Positions 23,124 to 34,992 are shown, counted from the stretch's first letter. The stretch is 64,000 bases of DNA from Elmis aenea (GCA_947652605.1 OX393580.1:19984159-20048158); one strand, 5' to 3'. Numbers and translations are program-made. Notes: a model not told the origin generated them from the sequence alone.

Positions 23124-24226
23124 TTAAGGTAGTTCAAAACCAAACGCTTTACCATACTTATAAGCACAATCAATTACAAGTTTTGCGTTTTTACACTTAT
23201 CAGAAGTACTTTTTGCCAGTTCTTTCTCGCATTTATCTGCCATATCCTTGATATTTTTAATCCTGACAGCGTCTCCTTTTGCCGATGGTAACATAGCGTC
23301 TACAAAACCAGCTTTGTTGTAAGTTCCATGCTTCATCATCTTCGCCTTATCGAAGACGCACTCCATAAGACATAGGCCACTATGGGTCTGTGGCATTTTT
23401 CGTTCTTCTAAAGTCTTAACATCAGCATCGGTAGCATCTGTTTTTTTCTTGCATTCAGCAAATAAAATTTCTTGCGCTTTTTTGGTTGTGTAGTTGTCTG
23501 CTGCTAAAGTTGATGGAGTCACCAGACTCACGATCAAAAATATCAAAGCTAAAATATAAATAAGTTAGGGAAAAAGACAAACATAATTACATGAAATAAA
23601 CAACACGTTTTAATGTACAGTGAATTCGAAAGTCAAGGCTCGACATTGGCAACCCTTCTAAACGTTTAAAGATACAAGCTTGGTTAAAGTCTAGCGATGC
23701 TCCAAGATCATTCAAAAATCCATTGAAAAATATAATCAAAAACTAAACTAAATATTAAATCTTAAATGTAATGATTAATTTTAAAAAAAATGTTCATCAA
23801 AAGTTCTAGATGTTTGTTGGTAGTTTAAAAAATGATATTCATTTAAGTATTTAAAAGTGGCTATCGTTAAGATATAATTAACAAACTTTTGTTTTGACAA
23901 AAATGCTTGAATTAATTAAGTTATCATTATTAGTTTCTTGTATAAATGCTAACCAGTTTTAAGACTCCCTTTTTTAATCAGTAGTCTCCCAATTTTTGCT
24001 TACAATTGCTAAAATTGTTACTGATAGAGAGCCTTGGACTTGGAACTGATCTGGCATTTCTACCAAAAATCCTTCGACAAAAATTTTGTTTTTATTTAAT
24101 CGACTTTGTATCTCTTATCGTTTAAAAGTTTGAGCTTCGCACTTAAGACACACTGTAGAGATTTATAAATTCTAATTCTAAGCAATAGTTGGTAATAATC
24201 TTACCAGAAAAAATACTTAAATCCAT
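23124..24226 (-). CDS. Odorant-binding protein, classic six-cysteine type (two coding exons)
   Basis: Secreted carrier of small hydrophobic ligands, probably in sensillar lymph or another extracellular fluid. Exon 1 is 24205-24226 (ATG, 22 nt, donor G|GTAAGA). The intron is 23549-24204 (656 bp, phase 1). Exon 2 is 23124-23548 (acceptor TATTTTAG|CT). The product is 148 residues. The split signal peptide starts MDLSIFSALIFLIVSLVTPS and probably ends TLA|ADNY after residue 23. Cysteines at 40, 67, 71, 114, 126 and 135 give C-X26-C-X3-C-X42-C-X11-C-X8-C, the PBP/GOBP pattern that makes three disulfides. The short C-terminal tail (13 residues) is unlikely to plug the pocket. The frame is intact and looks functional. 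No tandem OBP relative is in the window. Exon 1 is inferred from phase, signal peptide and promoter spacing. Confidence 0.92.
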
Positions 24227-24261
24227 GTTTGACTCTATTCAACGAGTATGCTTCAATAAAT

Positions 24262-24293
24262 TGGTGAAATATATAATAACTTCATATTATATA
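24262..24293 (-). promoter_or_regulatory. TATA-like core promoter of the OBP gene
   Basis: On the minus strand TATATAA (24287-24293) and a second TATATAT stretch (about 24269-24275) lie 43-67 bp upstream of the ATG. A start site roughly 30 bp downstream would leave a leader of about 20-40 nt. No strong initiator consensus is visible, so the start site is not fixed. Confidence 0.5.
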
Positions 24294-25436
24294 CACCGAG
24301 CAATTGACATTGAACGATTTCCTTTTCCTGTTGGTTTTTGATCAATATGCTGATTACCACGGATTTCAATACAGTGCCTTGATAGTATCTAAAACTTTTT
24401 AACTTCCACGTAATGTCATGGCACTAGGAATTAACGTACTTTTCCGATTGTAAACTATAGGGTTATTAGATTCAAATTAATGTTCATTTATCGAACGTCA
24501 TCGCAACGTAATGAAGCTTTATTTCTGGTTTTTAATGAAATATCATGCAATTTGTAAATGAGTTGCATGCAACGTCCTGCATACAATATGGAAGTTGATA
24601 AGGGTTAGTGACGTGATGAGGTTAGATTAGGGTTACAATGAAGTGTTTACCCTTTTATGTTTATGTTAAAAGTCGTTACTTATATTCTACGGATGAATGC
24701 ACGTACGTGTGTTATGGCATGATATGAATTATGAGCTATAATCCGGGATTAACATATTGTGTAAAAATTAAACAGAAATTACCGGAAATAGTTTTTCCTT
24801 AAACAAAAGGTTCATGGCCTTTTCGTAATTAAAATTGGCTATCAGTAAAAAAATATGTCAAACACAGGGTTTCCCAGTAGAAATTCCCAGCTGTGTATTA
24901 TCTTTTTTATAAGAGATACAGTTTTAATATAAAATTTGTCGTGTCTTTTTAAAACATCGACTTAGATTTTCTTTACGTACTAAAAAATTTTTAGGTATTC
25001 TATTTTCTACATTTTGAAATGCACCCTATAGTTTTAAATACAACGTTTGAAAGTCTTTCAATATCTCTATCAATATAAATAGACCCTTTTTTATGAAAGT
25101 GGTATAACTCCATTGTTCTTGGTGTCAGATATTTAAAGGTTTGCATTTCAGATAAGGTCAGATAAGTTTGTCCACGTTTCTATGAATTTAAATATATGTA
25201 GATTATTAAGGAAATAATTTTTGTTGCCGATTTATTTAACCAATATTTTTGTTTTTGTGTTATAAATGGAATTAAACCATTTTTATTCTATACATATAAT
25301 GTCATTTACTTACGAATTTTCAATATGGATATTTTAAAATATAAACTGTAAATTGTCTACAAATAAGAAGTTCACACTAAATCATTTATATATCAATATA
25401 CATGTCTTCTCAATTTTTTCCCTAAAAACAGTTATA
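24294..25436. other. Upstream flank of the OBP gene, AT-rich
   Basis: Contains whatever distal regulatory sequence the odorant-binding protein gene uses. No specific binding site can be named with confidence. No coding segment is recognised. Confidence 0.4.
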
Positions 25437-26009
25437 TACAGGGTGTGACAGATAACATTCCCGGCATGGGAATATCGTTTATTATGATACAGATTTGCTT
25501 GAATTAGATGAATTATTCCCAAGTATGAGAGAAGCTACAATCAATTTTAAAAGTACAAAATTCCTCGTGCTTCAGATGTCATAACAAAATATCTGAAAAT
25601 GATGAATTTCTTTTTTCTCTCATAACTTTTTCATCTTAATCATTAAATCAATCTTATTAGTACTTTCTTGTGGTACTTTTTAATGGAAAAAGTAACTGTT
25701 ATTCTAGATTTTTTTTATCACTTACTATTTTGAGATTTGAGCTAAGTTAGCTATGGAATAGTTAAATGTGCTTTTTGTCTCTCTTTTTAATGAGACATTT
25801 CTTGCTATATCTATTTTTATAAATAATTTACAAAATCAAGAAAAATCGTATTTTTCTAATCACTTATCAAGCTATCTATGAAAAAAGAAACAAACTAATC
25901 AAATGTCAAATGACAGTTACCATATTTGTCTGCGGTATCATTTATTAAAATTTTATAGTATTGTTGTGTAATTCGATAGTGTTTGTAGCCAATTTGTTAT
26001 TTTATAATT

Positions 26010-26090
26010 ATGGGCACATTTACAACTAATAAAAAATTTGACATGTTGAGATGCTACATTCTTTGTCATAGAAACTATCTAAAAAACGAT
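26010..26090 (+). pseudogene. Transposase start, plus-strand copy in element D
   Basis: Reads MGTFTTNKKFDMLRCYILCH and a few more residues before crossing the centre of the palindrome. It mirrors the minus-strand copy and is only the first 27 or so codons of a mariner-like DNA-binding domain. Confidence 0.6.
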
Positions 26091-26099
26091 AATAATTGT

Positions 26100-26313
26100 A
26101 ATTCTTCTCGATTTCTTTCGGATTTTTGGTTGGTTTATCGAAGAAACCATATTCTTTTAAATTTATTTCCAAATTTCTGTAATTACGCGCACTTAGTGGC
26201 TTTCTCTAGGGATACAGCTGTAAGTATATTCGCTCAGCTTCTACACAGTTTTTATGGCAAAGAATGTACCATCTCAACATGTCAAATTTTTCGTTATTTT
26301 TAAATGTAGCCAT
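26100..26313 (-). pseudogene. Mariner-like transposase N-terminus in element D
   Basis: From ATG 26313 the minus strand reads MATFKNNEKFDMLRWYILCH, then AERIYLQLYP, a stop, then RNYRNLEINLKEYGFFDKP. This is the N-terminal helix-turn-helix domain (VDMLxxYxxCxxN ... AxxxYxxxYPxR ... FxxLxxxLxxxGxF). One stop codon interrupts it and the catalytic domain is absent. Confidence 0.7.
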
Positions 26314-26749
26314 AATTATAACAATTATCTACTACAAAGACTATCGAATTACACAACAAATACTATAAAAGTCTAATAAATGATACCGCAGACAAATGGT
26401 AACTGTCATTTGACGTTTAATTAGTTGTTTTTATTTTCATAAATTGCTTGATAAGTAATTGGTAAAATGGGATTTTTCTTGACTTAGTGACTTATTTATA
26501 AAAATAGATGTTGCAAGTAATATCTCATTTAAAAAAAAGCACATTTAACTGTTTCATAGCCAACTTCGCGGCGTATTAGAAAAAACGAAGTTAGGGATAA
26601 TATTTCAAAAATCCAAAATAACAATAACATTCTCCATTTAAAAGTATCCCAAGAAAGTACCAATACAGTTGATTTTATGATTAAGACAAAAAAGTTATGA
26701 GAAAAAAAGAAATTCAACATTTTCATGTATTTTGCTATAACATCCGAAG

Positions 26750-27243
26750 CGTGTCCGGAACATTCTTCGCCCACAATTCTTCGCCCACAGTTCTTCGCCC
26801 ACAATTCTTCGCCTCCACAATTCTTCGCCCACAATTCTTCGCCCACAATTCTTCGCCCACAATTCTTCGCCTACACAATTCTTCGCCGCATACAAGCATA
26901 TCACAAATTTTGTTTGTAAATGTTATTATTTTTATTTATAACGTAATTTTTACAGATTATTTTACATTAGGCTAGGTCAGGTACTATTAAAAGACGAAGA
27001 ATTAATATGCAAGAAACAATTTTAGGCTAATGGCTAATATAAAATAATCGGTAAAAATTACGTTATAAATAAAAACAATCAAAATTACAACTAAAATTTG
27101 TGATATGCTTGTATGCGGCGAAAAATTTTGGCGGCGAAGAATTGTAGCGGCGAAGAATTGTGTAGGCGAAGAAATGTGGCGAAGAATTGTGGAGGCGAAG
27201 AATTGTGGGCGAAGAATTGTGGGCGAAGAATGTTCCTAGACCC
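26750..27243. mobile_element. Foldback/MULE-like element with tandem-repeat ends
   Basis: Both ends are arrays of a 14-17-bp unit (CCACAATTCTTCGC and variants), about 26759-26890 on the left and inverted at about 27113-27235 on the right. A further inverted repeat (near 26890-26960 and 27040-27112) lies inside. The insertion is flanked by a perfect 9-bp duplication, CATCCGAAG (26741-26749, 27244-27252). Related element E is uninterrupted at this site, which confirms the insertion. A 9-bp duplication plus tandem-repeat ends recalls Drosophila Foldback elements and MULEs. No transposase. Confidence 0.8.
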
Positions 27244-27388
27244 CATCCGAAGTACGAAGAATTTTGTACTTTTAAAAGTTGGTTGTAGCTCCTCTCATAC
27301 TTAAAAATAATTAATCTAATTTAAGCAAACCTGTATCGCTTATAATAAGCGAGATCCCCATGCTGGAAATGTTATCTGGGACAACCTG

Positions 27389-28305
27389 TATAATTTAACC
27401 ATCGTTTTTATGAAATTAAGATCCAATTCAGTCAATAATTAATTAATTTACGATATTTAAGTATACTTGGTAATTTATTTGCTTGCAAGGACTGCAGGGT
27501 TATAAGTTAAAACACGTTCAATAATGAAAAGAACGAGAAAAGTTTCTAATTCTGTGTTCTCATTCAGATGAAGACGCATTGCATGGCGTGGTTTAGCAGA
27601 CATCGCCTGAAGCCTGTAAACACCGACAATAAATACAATGTGAAAGGACAACTACAAATTTACCAACCACAGTGCACGGCGTGAAAGCGAACAATATAAT
27701 CAAACTATTAGTCTACATCCACGACATGTGCATGTTGTCCTTACTAGCATGTGGCGAGCTTCATGCAATAAAAGAACACAGACGATACGTCAGCTGAAAA
27801 ATAAAACCCCGTATTTATAACAGAAAGCTCAATTCTACAGGAATAATAGCCGAGAGACATTAATTCCAGTTTTCTTGTATTTACACGAGATTATTAATCG
27901 CTTTTTAATTGATTTATTTCTTAGCTACGTTGCTGTTTGTTTCTTAATTAATGTTTTTATTGGTTCTATTTGCCATTAGTCAGACCCTTAAAAACAACAT
28001 TTCATGTGTTAATTGGAGCTTATTTTTAATTTGATATGTCAAAACTTAACGTTACATCAGAACTACGATGTGAATATTATTTTGAAAATATATTAAAGTG
28101 CTATCAAAATTGAAATGATCAAATTTAATGATAATTACAATTTAATAACTTTAAAAATGGTGAGGGTCCATTTATGGCCCAAAAACAGAAATATTTGCTT
28201 AGTTAATTATGAAATATATTATTTTTCCAATAAATTCACAAATATTTAAATTCATAGAAACTTGGAAAAACTTAATAGACTTTATCAGTATTTTTATTTC
28301 GACTG
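27389..28305. other. No gene recognised
   Basis: A modestly GC-richer block at about 27540-27800 shows no clear exon. The rest is AT-rich. Confidence 0.35.
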
Positions 28306-28309
28306 ATAA

Positions 28310-28795
28310 CTACTACTTCTTCTTCTTAATCGGTTCCTCTTGTACTTTTCGGTGTCGAGGTATGCTTTTCCATTTCTGGATTAAGTTTCTCCACACCTGC
28401 CTATCGTTAGCTAATTGTTGCACATCTCTCCAGCTGACTCATTTTTCTTCTAGTCTTTGCCTCACTTCTTTTTCCCATTTTATTCTTGGTCTTCCTCTAT
28501 TTCTTTTTCCCTCCATCTTCATTTTTCATCCTATTTTCGCGTATCTACTTTCTGGCATACATAGTAGATGTCCGAACCATCTTAACTGATTCATCTCCAT
28601 CTTTTTTTTAATACCTATTACTCCTTGGTTCTTCGGATTTTTTTCTTCCTGATTTTATCGATCAGTCTACATCCCTCTATTCTTGTCAAAAATCTAATTT
28701 CCTGTGTCTGTATTCTTTGTTTTTGTTTTGGTGTTAGTGTCCAAGTTTTTGAACTAAGAATGGGCAAGTGCACTGCATTCAAAACTCGCGTCTTA
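28310..28795 (-). pseudogene. Non-LTR retrotransposon ORF2 C-terminal relic
   Basis: The minus strand reads SSKTWTLTPKQKQRIQ, then RFLTRIEGCRLIDKIRKKK (counterparts of the SETW...RFLRRI block), then RNRGRPRIKWEKEV-like sequence and SQLERCATISKR. These are typical residues after the reverse-transcriptase domain. Frames shift several times. The reverse-transcriptase core is not in this fragment. Confidence 0.65.
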
Positions 28796-29192
28796 TTTTC
28801 TTTTTATATCTCCTTCTTACTTGTTAAACATTCATATTTATTAGTTTATTATTTATTATTATTGTTGACTGATATACAAACTCTTAAATATCGTGAAACA
28901 AAGAACAATGGACTTATAGCACTTTCATTTTGCACGGTCCATTTGTCGTTGATATTCTTCAGAATATAAAATAAATATCATTCTCTCAGATATAAAACAC
29001 AGTAAAGTTTAAAAAGAACAACAATTATAATTATTCTATGTCGTATTTTACAAATAATAATTTTACTTTGAGATCCTACCTAAAACTAAAAATTTACAAT
29101 CAACAGTGCAACAATCTAAAAGAATTTACAAAATTTATCAATCGTGCCTGTGGTTTTTGTTACAAAAGAAAATTGAAATGAAGTGTTAGACC

Positions 29193-29765
29193 CCGAAATT
29201 AATTGCTCGAAAATCTATTCCTCGAAAAGCAATTGCACGAATATCAATTACTTGAATTTAGTTATTTGAGATTATGAAAATTCGGTTTTTTAACATTGTG
29301 AGACTTCTAACTGCACCCTAACCCTTTTCTTATGCCCCACTGTTTTTATTTCTTAAATTACTCATTAGTTCCCCGAAAAGTAATTGGGTCTAATGAATGG
29401 GTCTATTATGACAAGTTAGCCACATTTGTTATGAAGTGTTAGTACATAAGTCTCAAACGTTATTTATATATTTTGAAAAATATTTTGCCAAGTGAATTTT
29501 TTTTCTCTGTATCTCTTACCGTTACAAGATACCCATGCTGTTAACGATAACTGGGACATTCTATATACCATGAGTTATAAAAATATAAAAATGGATATTA
29601 AATAAATAGCCTATTTCATAACTTTGATTTTATTTTCGAGCAAATTGGATTTCGAGCAATTTACATTCGAACAATTGGTTTTTCCATGAACTTGTACTTC
29701 GAGCAATTTGCATTAGAAATATTCGCTTCGAGCAAATCGTTTTTGAGCAATTTACCCAAAATCAC
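29193..29765. mobile_element. Inverted element with TTGCTCGAAA repeats at both ends
   Basis: The left part (29193-29265) repeats TTGCTCGAAAA-like units and the right part (29630-29760) has them inverted (TTCGAGCAATTT). This resembles other foldback-type elements with short repeated motifs in their ends. Inside, 29505-29575 matches the CAGGGTG-family terminal region (GTATCTCTTACCG ... CTGGGACATTCTATA). Exact borders and target duplication were not resolved. Confidence 0.5.
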
Positions 29766-31440
29766 TAAAAACTTTGACAAAAAATAAATAAACTAAGCGA
29801 ATTTGTAAACACAAAAATTCTTATGTAAATATTATTAATGACAAAAATTTAAAGGCGTTGTTTTAATGATGAGACCTGATTCAACTAAATCAATTTAGTT
29901 TAAGGTGAACGTCTTTGCCAACCAAGATCGTTGCTTTATTAGGTACATGTAGATAAAATAAAAAATTATGCAAGTTATGGAATAGGGGACAAAAGTCTTT
30001 TAACTGGACTTGATTTCCTACAAAAAATACTTTGTATCTAATCATGTTTCATGAAATTTTTCGAGTGAACAATATCAGAACATTTGCTTGTAGTGAACAG
30101 CAGTTCTATATTTTTTAGGTTAAAATTTGAACTGAAAAGAATAATAGAACTTTTTTTTGCGTGTGTTATCGTTATAAAAAAGTAGATTTACAGTACATTA
30201 ATTAAAGTTTAACCCATAATTATTGTATGATTTGCTTATGTTTGTTTATTGTTAAAACATTTTTAATCGGTAGCTATTATATGCAACTGATTTCTTCACT
30301 AAAATTATGATAAGCAGTATCAGAATAATAATGGATTTAATAACACAAATCGATCGAACTAACACGACCATTCGTGATTAAAATCCGAAAAAATCCATTC
30401 ACAAATGACAATATATCTTGATAGCAATCTGTAAATTAGAGGAGAGTCATAATCATTAAACCAATTTAACTCTCATCAAATTAAGAACTGATGCAGCTCT
30501 CGTGAAATGTTACGCTCGTCATCTCTTCCATCCCATTCCTACAAGTCCGTTTTAACGCTACACTATGTGCAGGCGGTTAGTCAAAAAGGATGGGAAATCC
30601 TCCAGCTTATGTCACTCCATTTGTTTTGATACAATTCGAAGAGATGTGGTGTGTTACTCACCAGCTATCCCTTTCCGCATTTTTTCTGTCTCCGAGCGAC
30701 AAGAATAGAATACTTTATTCTAGGTGCAGTACATTTAGTGTTGAACTGTAAGCAGCAATAAGTATCAGGGTAAGCTGGGACATAATAGGGGGAGATGCGG
30801 ACAAATGAGACAAGTGAATGTTGGCTTCACGCGACATTAACCTGTTGTTAGAACGCAGCACTGGAAACTGTCCGCGATTAATTCATTCCATCTTCCTCTT
30901 GTGTTGTCCACTTGTATTTTATGTCAACTAAATCTTCTTGCCCTTGTTGCCCGAAACTTGATTGTCAACGTTATTGCTTTTCTTTTGTTTGTCATCGCAA
31001 GAAACAAATTCTTTTTTTATGATTTTAGTATGTAAGCATAAAGACTTGTGGGAGACTTTGTAAGCTCTCTTAAGATATCAAAGAGAATGAAGTATTAAGC
31101 AATCAAAAACAAAAGAGATTCCTCACTTATTCTGTGTTGGAATCCAAAATAATTTTACACGAAGTATTTGACATTTTAAACTCTTCTAAAGCAGATTTAA
31201 TTCTATTTAATATTGTAGGAGTACAAATAAATTAAAACCCCAATAACTTTAAAAGTATGAATGTTAGTCATAGGACATGCCCAATAAGGTAGGTAAGGTA
31301 TATATTACAAAATGAAAAATATTAGCTTTTGACTAATACTTAAGTTATTCAGAAATCAAAATTAATACACAAAACTTAAGTAACTCCTAAAAATTGTTTT
31401 GAACATTTGGCGATTTGTTTAACATCTCATGAAAGATTTT
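29766..31440. other. Mostly AT-rich; GC-richer block at 30470-30960
   Basis: The GC-richer block includes a possible very short first exon (30676-30694). Otherwise no gene, repeat or transposon end is recognised. Confidence 0.35.
30676..30694 (-). CDS. Possible very short first coding exon (weak)
   Basis: On the minus strand ATGCGGAAAGGGATAGCTG is followed at once by a consensus donor, GTGAGT, and preceded by a GC-richer leader (CTCGGAGACAG). Six codons plus one base cannot be identified, and ATG-plus-donor combinations arise by chance. Confidence 0.12.
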
Positions 31441-31454
31441 CAAGTTATTTAACA

Positions 31455-32046
31455 TGAAATTAACAATGAAATTAAATATTTAGGTACAATAATAGACAAT
31501 AATCTAAATTTTAAAGTAACACAGATGCTATACTTAAGAAGGTTTCTAACCAAAATTAATTTTCTCGGTAGATTAAGTAGTAAAGTTCCAATCCTTAATA
31601 AAATTTTATATACAAAAGCATCAGACCTTAAAAACAGCAAAATAGGGTTGTGAGAATAATTTTACACTGTTTCAGGTACATCAAAATTACTCTAATGCTA
31701 GATACTTTAAAGTGGCTTAGTATCAAACAACGGATAGTTTTTAATACGATTATTTTTATTTTCAAAATAATTATAAATAAGCTGCTTCAAATTTTAAAAA
31801 AATATATACAACCAAAAATTCTGAGATTAACAATTATTAATTATTATTAAAAATTAATAATAATTATCCAACTAAAATCTGTATATACTTTAAATTGCCA
31901 TTCAGGAAATGAAATTACACACAATCTTTTTTTATAAGGGATTATATTATAATGATCTATCAAGGGAAGTTAAAAATAAAAGTAGTATGGTAAGGTTTTT
32001 TAAAAACTTTAGTATTCCAGACTTAGAAGTAATAACTCTACAATGA
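31455..32046 (+). pseudogene. Non-LTR retrotransposon ORF2 C-terminal relic, plus strand
   Basis: Reads EIKYLGTIIDNNLNFKV, then INFLGRLSSKVPILNKILY, MRIILHCFRYIKITLM, LDTLKWLSIKQRIVF, NTIIFIFKI, and ends FYKGLYYNDLSREVKNKSS ... FFKNF. This order is characteristic of the region after the reverse-transcriptase palm in Jockey/CR1-like elements (YLG...D, then ML..L.WL...R). Stops and frameshifts show it is dead. The 3' end is near the stop at 32044-32046. Confidence 0.7.
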
Positions 32047-33148
32047 AATATCAAAATTTAAAAAGAAATTCTATTGATTTTTATTTAACTGTGTGCAAAT
32101 AAACGTTGATATTTTAAAAGAGGTTCATTTGTTAGGGATCCTAAAAAGAGATTTTTGGTTTTTCAAATAGGAGCTTAATTTTTTGATTTAAATTTAAGCC
32201 AAAAATGTCAAAAATTAATAATTGTATTAGGAGTCAAAAATTAGATGAATAAAATGATTTTTCTTAAATCTTAATCAACAAATACTACACTAATGAAATC
32301 ACACGTAGGTACTCGAAAAAATTACTGATAAAAGATAATACGAAAGGTTAGGAAACGGAAATTTTATTTATCGCGTTATCTCTTTTAAATTTTAAGACTA
32401 GTGAGATTTAAATTGTTACATAATGTATGTAAATTCCGAATGCGGCCACAAAAGATGAGCAAATGTAATCGAAATCCCGCGAGATACAGTTCAGCATAGA
32501 AAACAGAGATGTTATCAAAACAATCTAGCCGGAATCAAAGAGCGCGATTGGCCAAACGGGTATTTCCGGTTATTGAATCCTGAACAATCATTGGTAAATC
32601 ACGTGATTCTCCTTTGTCTGCTCCACGGAAATTGCTTCCTGAAACCTGAAAGAAAGCGATTTCCGCCATGCCTAATGATAAAGAGAAAATTGCTATTTCC
32701 TTTTCAAGATCGCGTTGGTTCATACAGATTTACAGGAAACATATCAACTGCGCAATAAACGAATGTTGATTGGTTTACGAATAACAAATACGTTATTCTA
32801 ATAAAAACATTTAAAATATGTACTAATTAAACGATTTAATAAAATTGTATCTTTAAAAAATATTGTCCTGACCAAAAAAGCAATATTTTTCCAGTATTTG
32901 ATTTAATTTCGTATGGAAATATAAGATCCAGCACATTTTTCTTTACTTAAAATTAATGTTGATATTTATAAATAACATGCCCAACCTAAATTTATTGTGA
33001 ATAAAAATTTGCAAGCGAAAGTTCTGTTCCGTCACGTCCAGTTTTTGGTAAAATAGCATCGTCCTTTCCATACATCTGATACGATTTTGTTACTTTTTGG
33101 TAGTGGTCCATGATTCGCAACCATATGGTAGGATGGGGTTTTTCAATA
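32047..33148. other. AT-rich flank with a GC-richer patch at 32440-32760
   Basis: The patch contains CCAAT-type motifs (GATTGG at 32547 and 32769) and an E-box, CACGTG (about 32599), and short open frames on both strands. It could be a promoter or another conserved element, but no transcript can be proposed. Confidence 0.3.
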
Positions 33149-33199
33149 TACGGTATGCGCCATAACAAAAGACAGTAAAATTTAAAAGCCTTTAAAATA

Positions 33200-34992
33200 C
33201 AGGGTGAGTCACGACGGACGCGTCGTAGTTTTATGGCAAAACTGTTTATATTTTCCAATTTCTGTCGCTGTTAGATTATGTAAGTCAATAAGGGCTACAT
33301 TTTAAAAATATTTTTAAATATACAGGGTGCTCCAAAAAAGAGTGCCATATCAAAGTTATACTTTTTCTTATCGAACACCCTGTTTATTTTTACATTTTTG
33401 AATTCCTCTTTAAATTTACTTTAAAAAATGTATAAGGTTATATGTGTCTAAAGACAACCGTTCTCGTGAAAACTGCATTTTCATGAAAATACAGTATTTT
33501 CAAAAATTTTCAACGTTTGAAAACTTTGACAAGTCTGAAGAAATTCGCTTGGAGATAAGATTATGTAACACTTTGCACCACCTACATTCTTAAAATATTA
33601 TACAGGGCGTTTTTTACGCTTGGTCAAACTTGAGAAACTTTAAACATCGATAACTCTTTTTTTTTTTTAAATACAACACCCTATATTTTTTTACAGCGTC
33701 TTATAGAAAATTTAATTCTCTTTCGAAAATATTAAGGCTGTTTTTCACCTAAAATTGATATTTTCCGAGATATCGCGATTTTATTGTTAATTATTAGGGC
33801 AAAGTAATATTTTCAAGTAGGCTATGAAGGTAGACAGCGGTAATTTGAAACAATTGAAAGAAAAAACAAGAACCTTATAATTTTGTCGTTTGCCTACACA
33901 CTTTTGACATATTTTTTATAGAAAAGTTGTAGTTTTACCATACTTACGTTTAAATAGAGATTTTTTAAAATTATTTATGCATTTATTTATTGGACCAGTG
34001 TTATAAGATAATAACTAAGTCCTATAAACCATTTTTTGTCTGTTTACGATACGATACTACGTCACTCTACTGAAAACAGTACCAACCATGTTTTTTTTTT
34101 AAATGTAAAATTAGACAAGTCAGCATTACTTTTTTTTTAAATCAGCGTTCCGTTCTCGTACCTAATACATTATCAATCGGTTTTCAGGACTTGGCAAACG
34201 ATCAAACTCAATTATATGAAAAATATTGTGGCCCTGATGAGAAACCTATATTTAAACGTAAATATGGTAAATCTACAACTTTCTTATAAAAAAATGTCAA
34301 AAATGTGTAGGCAAACGACAAAATTATAAGTTTTTTGTTTTTTCTTTCAATTGTTTCAAATTTATCGCTGTCTACCTTCATAGCCTACTTGAAAATATTA
34401 CTTTGCCCTAATAATTAACAATAAAATCGCGATATCTCCGAAAATATCAATTTTAGGTGAAAAACAGCCTTAATGTTTTCGAAAGAGAATTAAATTTTCT
34501 ATAAGACGCTGTAAAAAAATATAGGGTGTTGTATTAAAAAAAAAAAGAGTTATCGAGGTTTAAAGTTTCACAAGTTTGACCAAGCGTAAAAAACGCCCTG
34601 TATAATATTTTAAAAATGTAGGTGGTGCAAAGTGTTACATAATCTATTGTCAATCTTATCTCCAAGCGAATTTCTTCAGACTTGTCAAAGTTTTTAAATG
34701 TTGAAACTTTTTGAAAATACTGTATTTTCATGAAAATGCAATTTTCACGAGAACGGTTGTCTTTAGACACATATAACCTAATACATTTTTTGAAGTAAAT
34801 TTAAAGAGGAATTCAAAAATGTAAAAATATACAGGGTGTTCTATATGGCTTTTTTTTTGGAGCACCCTGTATATTTAAAAATATTTTTAAAATGTAGCCC
34901 TTATTGACTTACATAATCTAACAGCGACAGAAATTGGAAAAAATATACGGTTTCGCCATAAAACTCCGACGCGTCCGTCGTGACTCACCCTG
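33200..34992. mobile_element. Palindromic (foldback) element, TA-CAGGGTG ends
   Basis: Inverted arms of about 750 bp (33200 to about 33962 and about 34245-34992) begin CAGGGTGAGTCACGACGG and end in its complement, flanked by TA. The loop is about 280 bp. Additional CAGGGTG-type ends at 33323 and 33603 are mirrored in the other arm. The loop has a short frame (FQDLANDQTQLYEKYCGP) that I do not recognise. No transposase motif was found. Confidence 0.85.

Larger units (their letters stand above)
25439..27388. mobile_element. Palindromic mariner-like element D (same family as 53893-55408)
   Basis: Starts CAGGGTGTGAC at a TA and ends ACAACCTG before TA; the right end has one changed base in CACCCTG. 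The arms match those of element E (shared blocks such as GCGAGATCCCCATGCTGG and AAAGTACAAAAT). A transposase start occurs on both strands: plus from ATG 26010 and minus from ATG 26313. A 494-bp Foldback-like element (26750-27243) has inserted in the right arm. Without it and one copy of its target duplication the element is about 1.45 kb. Confidence 0.85.

Noticed and set aside
26759..26890. Regularly repeated units resembling a CRISPR array
   Set aside because: Units are adjacent with no unique spacers, inverted on the other side, and bounded by a transposition duplication in a eukaryotic genome.
26529..27304. Several open frames with repeated EELWAKNCGRR or SSPTILRPQFF
   Set aside because: Translations of the short tandem repeats at the ends of the Foldback-like element, open in many frames, not genes.
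28209..28969. Hydrophobic plus-strand open frames of 126 and 114 residues
   Set aside because: The complement of the non-LTR relic on the minus strand explains them.
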